Positions 61,713 through 64,000 of a stretch of DNA of 64,000 bases are shown piece after piece. The first letter of the stretch is position 1. Each line of letters opens with the position of its first letter. The translations under genes were made by a program, and so were the position numbers. The notes beneath the pieces are model-generated. The model did no database searches. It was given only the letters and a program-made list of their open reading frames with translations, and was not told the DNA's origin. This DNA is from JACOTV01 sp964579395 (GTDB lineage Bacteria; Patescibacteriota; Microgenomatia; UBA1406; GWC2-37-13), in contig CAZOFT010000001.1 of NCBI GenBank assembly GCA_964579395.1, positions 124,001-188,000 of the forward strand. The letters run 5' to 3'.

Positions 61713-62635
61713 GCTGTTTGTTGTAATCCTTGGTAAAAGCTATACACTCGAAGCACATCTTCTGTGGTTATTTGCATTCCCGGTTCGACAACAACCGGCT
61801 CGCCTCCGCGCTCAAAATGAATCTTTCGTGCAGTTTCTTGAAAATCCTCTGCAACTCCTCGCGGAGAAATCATCAGAGTGCAAGGGATGGCGCTTGCACG
61901 CTCTTCATCGCGCCGATATGCTGGCGGCCGTCGTTTCTGCTCGCAGGCATGACCGTTTGCATCACCCAGTGCTGAATAAGAGCAGGTGAGACCTGCAATA
62001 TACGGAAACTCACCCCAGTCAACCGTCTCCATAAATTGACCTCCATCAGGATTTTCTTTTTCATAGATGTGCTGTAACGCCGGATTTTCAGTAGTCAGAT
62101 ATCCCACGCCCTGACCGTTCCAGCGGCGGTGCAGATGTCTGAACTGCTCTATGGTTCCGCGATGCCCGATTCCCTCATTTCGCGCCTCAGGCGACACAAT
62201 AAGGTTTGCAAATTCAACAAGTTGGAAACCGCTCAGTGCCTCTTGTTGATCAGGACTAAACTGTGGCAAAGACAGTCCGAAATAAGCCACGTTCTCTCCT
62301 TCCAAAAGCACCACTGCATTCTCTTTATGGATATGTGATGCGAGCTCCTCAGCCGATCGCTCATACATGGCGCCGGCAAAGCGCTCATTATGCGCCTGAA
62401 CATATCCGACAACTTGCTGCGCCCAACCGATTTTCACTCCCTCAGACACGGCTTGCGGATGTTCGACCAACGTCAGCGTGCTGCCCGTAATATCGCGATA
62501 GGGTGAATCACGACGTATTGTTACTGGTTGTTCGGTTTGCAATTCTTGTCTGACTAACATGACACTTTTGACTGGGTTGGGGGAGAGAGGAAGATGCTCA
62601 ATGGCTGTTTTCACATCGCTGTAACGATGTGACAT
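61709..62635 (-). CDS. GNAT-fold acetyltransferase-like protein
   Basis: A 308-residue protein with a GNAT-like core: VEFANLIVSPEARNEGIGHRGTIEQF is motif A (R/Q-x-x-G-x-G/A acetyl-CoA loop here as RNEGIG) and GVGYLTTENPALQHIYEK motif B. The N-terminal 90 residues and a Cys/charged C-terminal region are unusual. Substrate unknown. It has a real leader (about 117 nt), a consensus promoter and a Shine-Dalgarno-like AAGGAAG 2-4 nt before this ATG; a GTG start 15 nt upstream would lose the SD. Confidence 0.62.
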   Translation of the reverse strand: MSHRYSDVKTAIEHLPLSPNPVKSVMLVRQELQTEQPVTIRRDSPYRDITGSTLTLVEHPQAVSEGVKIGWAQQVVGYVQAHNERFAGAMYERSAEELASHIHKENAVVLLEGENVAYFGLSLPQFSPDQQEALSGFQLVEFANLIVSPEARNEGIGHRGTIEQFRHLHRRWNGQGVGYLTTENPALQHIYEKENPDGGQFMETVDWGEFPYIAGLTCSYSALGDANGHACEQKRRPPAYRRDEERASAIPCTLMISPRGVAEDFQETARKIHFERGGEPVVVEPGMQITTEDVLRVYSFYQGLQQTA

Positions 62636-62758
62636 ATCTTCCTTTCTCACACAAACTGAAAAAGGGTGAGTACACCGTGCTGATGACGAAGAGTCACCGG
62701 TCGGTTGTCGAGTCGATTTACACTCACTCTATCGACTTCTCTTGATATTTAGGACTCT

Positions 62759-62787
62759 AGTGTAGACAAGTGAAGTAGTTGTGTCAA
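62759..62787 (-). promoter_or_regulatory. Promoter of the GNAT-like gene
   Basis: TTGACA and TACACT (minus strand), spacer 17 nt, near consensus; the predicted leader is about 117 nt. Confidence 0.8.
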
Positions 62788-62790
62788 CAG

Positions 62791-62837
62791 AAAAAAAGAA
62801 GCGGGCCCCTGACTTCCCCCAAAATCAGGCGCCCGCT
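62791..62837 (-). terminator. Intrinsic terminator of the small gene at 63149
   Basis: On the minus strand, a long GC stem (AGCGGGC/GCCCGCT extended by CCTGA/TCAGG) is followed by TTCTTTTTTT. It also insulates the next promoter. Confidence 0.85.
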
Positions 62838-62849
62838 GATCATGCATGA

Positions 62850-63149
62850 TTAATAGGCATGATTGCCCGGCACATAAGCCGGCGGCTTGGTGCGAAGAGA
62901 CGTAATACCATCGGGCGCTAACATGTGTGAAGCTGAATGCCCGCGCACAACAGCCATGACGTGTGCTGCACCCAGCAGTCCGATTGTTTGCTCCGGCGTC
63001 TGATCGCCGACTTCAGCGCCGACTGCTGTTTCAACTACTGCTCCCATCGGAGCGATAACATCACGCGCAGCTGTCACTGCAGGCTGTATTCCCTCTGGCT
63101 GTCCGACATGATCTGCCGGCACATACCCACGGGTTTCTTGAGTACTCAT
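62850..63149 (-). CDS. Small uncharacterised protein with its own leader and terminator
   Basis: A 99-residue protein of unknown family, Ala/Val/Gly-rich with a Pro-rich tail (TKPPAYVPGNHAY). It lacks a clear membrane segment. Its leader contains a terminator-like hairpin 30 nt before the ATG and there is a strong terminator after the stop, so it is a separate unit. A frame extended upstream would cross that hairpin. Expression seems to depend on passing the leader hairpin. Confidence 0.55.
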   Translation of the reverse strand: MSTQETRGYVPADHVGQPEGIQPAVTAARDVIAPMGAVVETAVGAEVGDQTPEQTIGLLGAAHVMAVVRGHSASHMLAPDGITSLRTKPPAYVPGNHAY

Positions 63150-63178
63150 ATGATTATTTGAGAATAATTGATAAAACG

Positions 63179-63201
63179 AAAAAACCCCGCTTTTGGCGGG
63201 G
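63179..63201 (-). terminator. Terminator-like hairpin in the leader of the small gene
   Basis: Minus-strand stem CCCCGC/GCGGGG with a 5-nt loop and six T residues, 30 nt before the ATG. It resembles in sequence (GCGGGG followed by TTTTTTCGTTT) the hairpin before the divergent gene. It could end a small RNA or act as an attenuator. Confidence 0.7.
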
Positions 63202-63301
63202 TAGTTGCTGAAACATGATTTCAATTCATCAGCTCACACCCTCGCCCGTGGCGAGTTGCATAAACCAAATATACTGAGAAACCATATGTTTCATACACAT
63301 G

Positions 63302-63330
63302 ATCATACACCAGCGACCATGTCATCGCAA
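63302..63330 (-). promoter_or_regulatory. Promoter of the leftward unit
   Basis: TTGCGA and TATGAT (minus strand), spacer 17 nt. Predicts a structured leader of about 146 nt that includes a CTCGCC/GGCGAG hairpin and the terminator-like hairpin. Confidence 0.55.
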
Positions 63331-63340
63331 CCCGTCCGTC

Positions 63341-63369
63341 TTGCATATTACAGCAGACCTTGCTAGAAT
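63341..63369 (+). promoter_or_regulatory. Promoter of the rightward unit
   Basis: TTGCAT and TAGAAT with a 17-nt spacer. Predicted start near 63376, leaving about 130 nt of leader. Confidence 0.65.
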
Positions 63370-63416
63370 GATCCAATCATGATGCACCAATCGCGATCGT
63401 TTGCGTATCACATCTT

Positions 63417-63501
63417 CGCCGCCAAAGCGGCGTGGGTCGGTATGTAAGCGGGAGGATGGTCACATCACGAATCTAGTTCCCGCCACAACGGCGGGTTTTT
63501 T
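63417..63501 (+). promoter_or_regulatory. Attenuator-like leader with competing stems
   Basis: A first hairpin CGCCGC-CAAA-GCGGCG (63417-63432) is followed by GCGGGA (63448-63453), which can pair with TCCCGC (63478-63483). The latter overlaps the 5' arm of a terminator, CCCGCC/GGCGGG with six T residues (63479-63501). The two stems are mutually exclusive, as in a transcription attenuator or riboswitch. The T-tract ends 5 nt before the start codon. I recognise no known riboswitch core. Confidence 0.6.
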
Positions 63502-63506
63502 CGTTT

Positions 63507-64000
63507 ATGAAAGAGTACGCACCACAACCAACACCAGAATTACCAACCAGTCAATTTGCTATTGCCGCACAACTAGCCAGATACCTCCACCACACGCGCG
63601 GGGTGGATCAGAGCCTGTATAGCGGTGAGCTTCTTATGGACCAGTGGGGAGATGACGGCGCCTATGTGGGGTTTCAGACTGTCCACACTCAGCGACCGAC
63701 CGGTGATGAGATGCCGCTTTTGACTACCTGCACCATAGCACTACCATCCATGCAAGGAGCACTTACTATTCCCGGCGACTGGGTTCACGATGACATGGGA
63801 ATTGACTCACTGCAGTACCAGCCACTTGACGGCGCATCAACTGTCGACGATGCGGTGCTTGTACTCACTTCAATACTGGGTGTCGGAGACGATCCGCGCA
63901 GTATATTTACTTTGCCATATATGAGCATGGATCAAGCTGCTCATCGCACCGATGTGTCGCGATTTACCGGCATGGTCACCCAAAAAAACGGCGCAACAGC
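63507..64000 (+). CDS. Uncharacterised protein, N-terminal part (runs off window)
   Basis: The visible 164 residues start MKEYAPQPTPELPTSQF and contain a helix (AIAAQLARYLHHTRG) and a mixed alpha/beta, acidic region with repeated D-D and G-D motifs (LMDQWGDDGAYVGFQTV). No family recognised. The start codon follows the terminator T-tract by 5 nt, with no Shine-Dalgarno, so expression needs read-through of the leader. The gene continues beyond the right edge. Confidence 0.6.
   Translation, partial: MKEYAPQPTPELPTSQFAIAAQLARYLHHTRGVDQSLYSGELLMDQWGDDGAYVGFQTVHTQRPTGDEMPLLTTCTIALPSMQGALTIPGDWVHDDMGIDSLQYQPLDGASTVDDAVLVLTSILGVGDDPRSIFTLPYMSMDQAAHRTDVSRFTGMVTQKNGAT

Overview
The window looks like a piece of a Candidate Phyla Radiation (Patescibacteria) chromosome, most likely Microgenomates (OP11)-like. 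The evidence is a divergent 16S rRNA with several mismatches to universal primer sites, a short EF-Ts, a DnaX without its zinc module, a reduced set of housekeeping genes, a type IV pilus cluster with CPR-style pseudopilins, and exported proteins carrying dockerin-like modules. The lineage is inferred from memory of these traits, not from a tree. I see no prophage, insertion sequence or CRISPR array.

Layout. 1-5.8 kb: type IV pilus assembly (pilB partial, four pseudopilins, pilM, pilN, pilO) plus a short DNA polymerase III delta'-like gene. 5.8-7.5 kb: rpsP, rnc, nusB, rpmF on the minus strand. 7.6-12.2 kb: a pilin, a GspG-like protein, an MreB-like actin and an O-antigen-ligase/TPR membrane protein. 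12.2-14.1 kb: a solitary 16S rRNA with its own promoter, long processing stem and terminator; there is no 23S, 5S or tRNA beside it. 14.1-22.3 kb: an accessory region with a radical SAM enzyme and kinase-like partner, two tandem SAM-adenosyltransferase-like (DUF62) genes, a MvdD-type ATP-grasp ligase directly behind a small Thr/Asp/Glu-tailed peptide gene (a candidate graspetide locus), and an NRAMP-type transporter paired with a soluble MgtE-like sensor. 22.5-31.4 kb: tRNA-Ile, tRNA-Val, a membrane-anchored Clp-type ATPase, an exported beta-helix protein, tmk, a VOC protein, an SDR, galU, a methyltransferase, rpsB, tsf. 31.5-39.4 kb: uncharacterised genes around frr, an M50 protease and a CMP-kinase-like gene. 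39.5-52.5 kb: proS, two DHH-like paralogues, rpsU, ybeY-like, dnaX, ybaB, prs, a lysA-like gene, pepF, recR, RNase J and a DUF59 gene. 52.5-64 kb: an exported FG-GAP/dockerin protein, tRNA-Pro, cysS, ilvA, ridA, a SerB-like phosphatase, an M20 peptidase, a GNAT-like protein, and two divergent units with structured leaders.

A recurring signal is transcriptional. In more than 20 genes a -10 hexamer (TATAAT, TATACT or TACAAT type) ends 6-9 nt before the start codon, so the predicted transcript begins at or within a few bases of the ATG. Shine-Dalgarno sequences are rare (rpsU, rpmF and the GNAT-like gene are exceptions), although the 16S keeps its anti-SD. Downstream operon genes mostly start by overlapping the previous stop. 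A second signal is a family of period-7 repeats, (CAAYNNN)n, placed just upstream of several of these promoters and once inside proS.

The strongest candidates for something undescribed are the graspetide-like locus (18.4-19.7 kb), the heptad repeat family, the leaderless promoter layout with overlapping divergent promoters at 33.36 kb, the NRAMP plus MgtE-sensor pair, and the attenuator-like leader at 63.4 kb.
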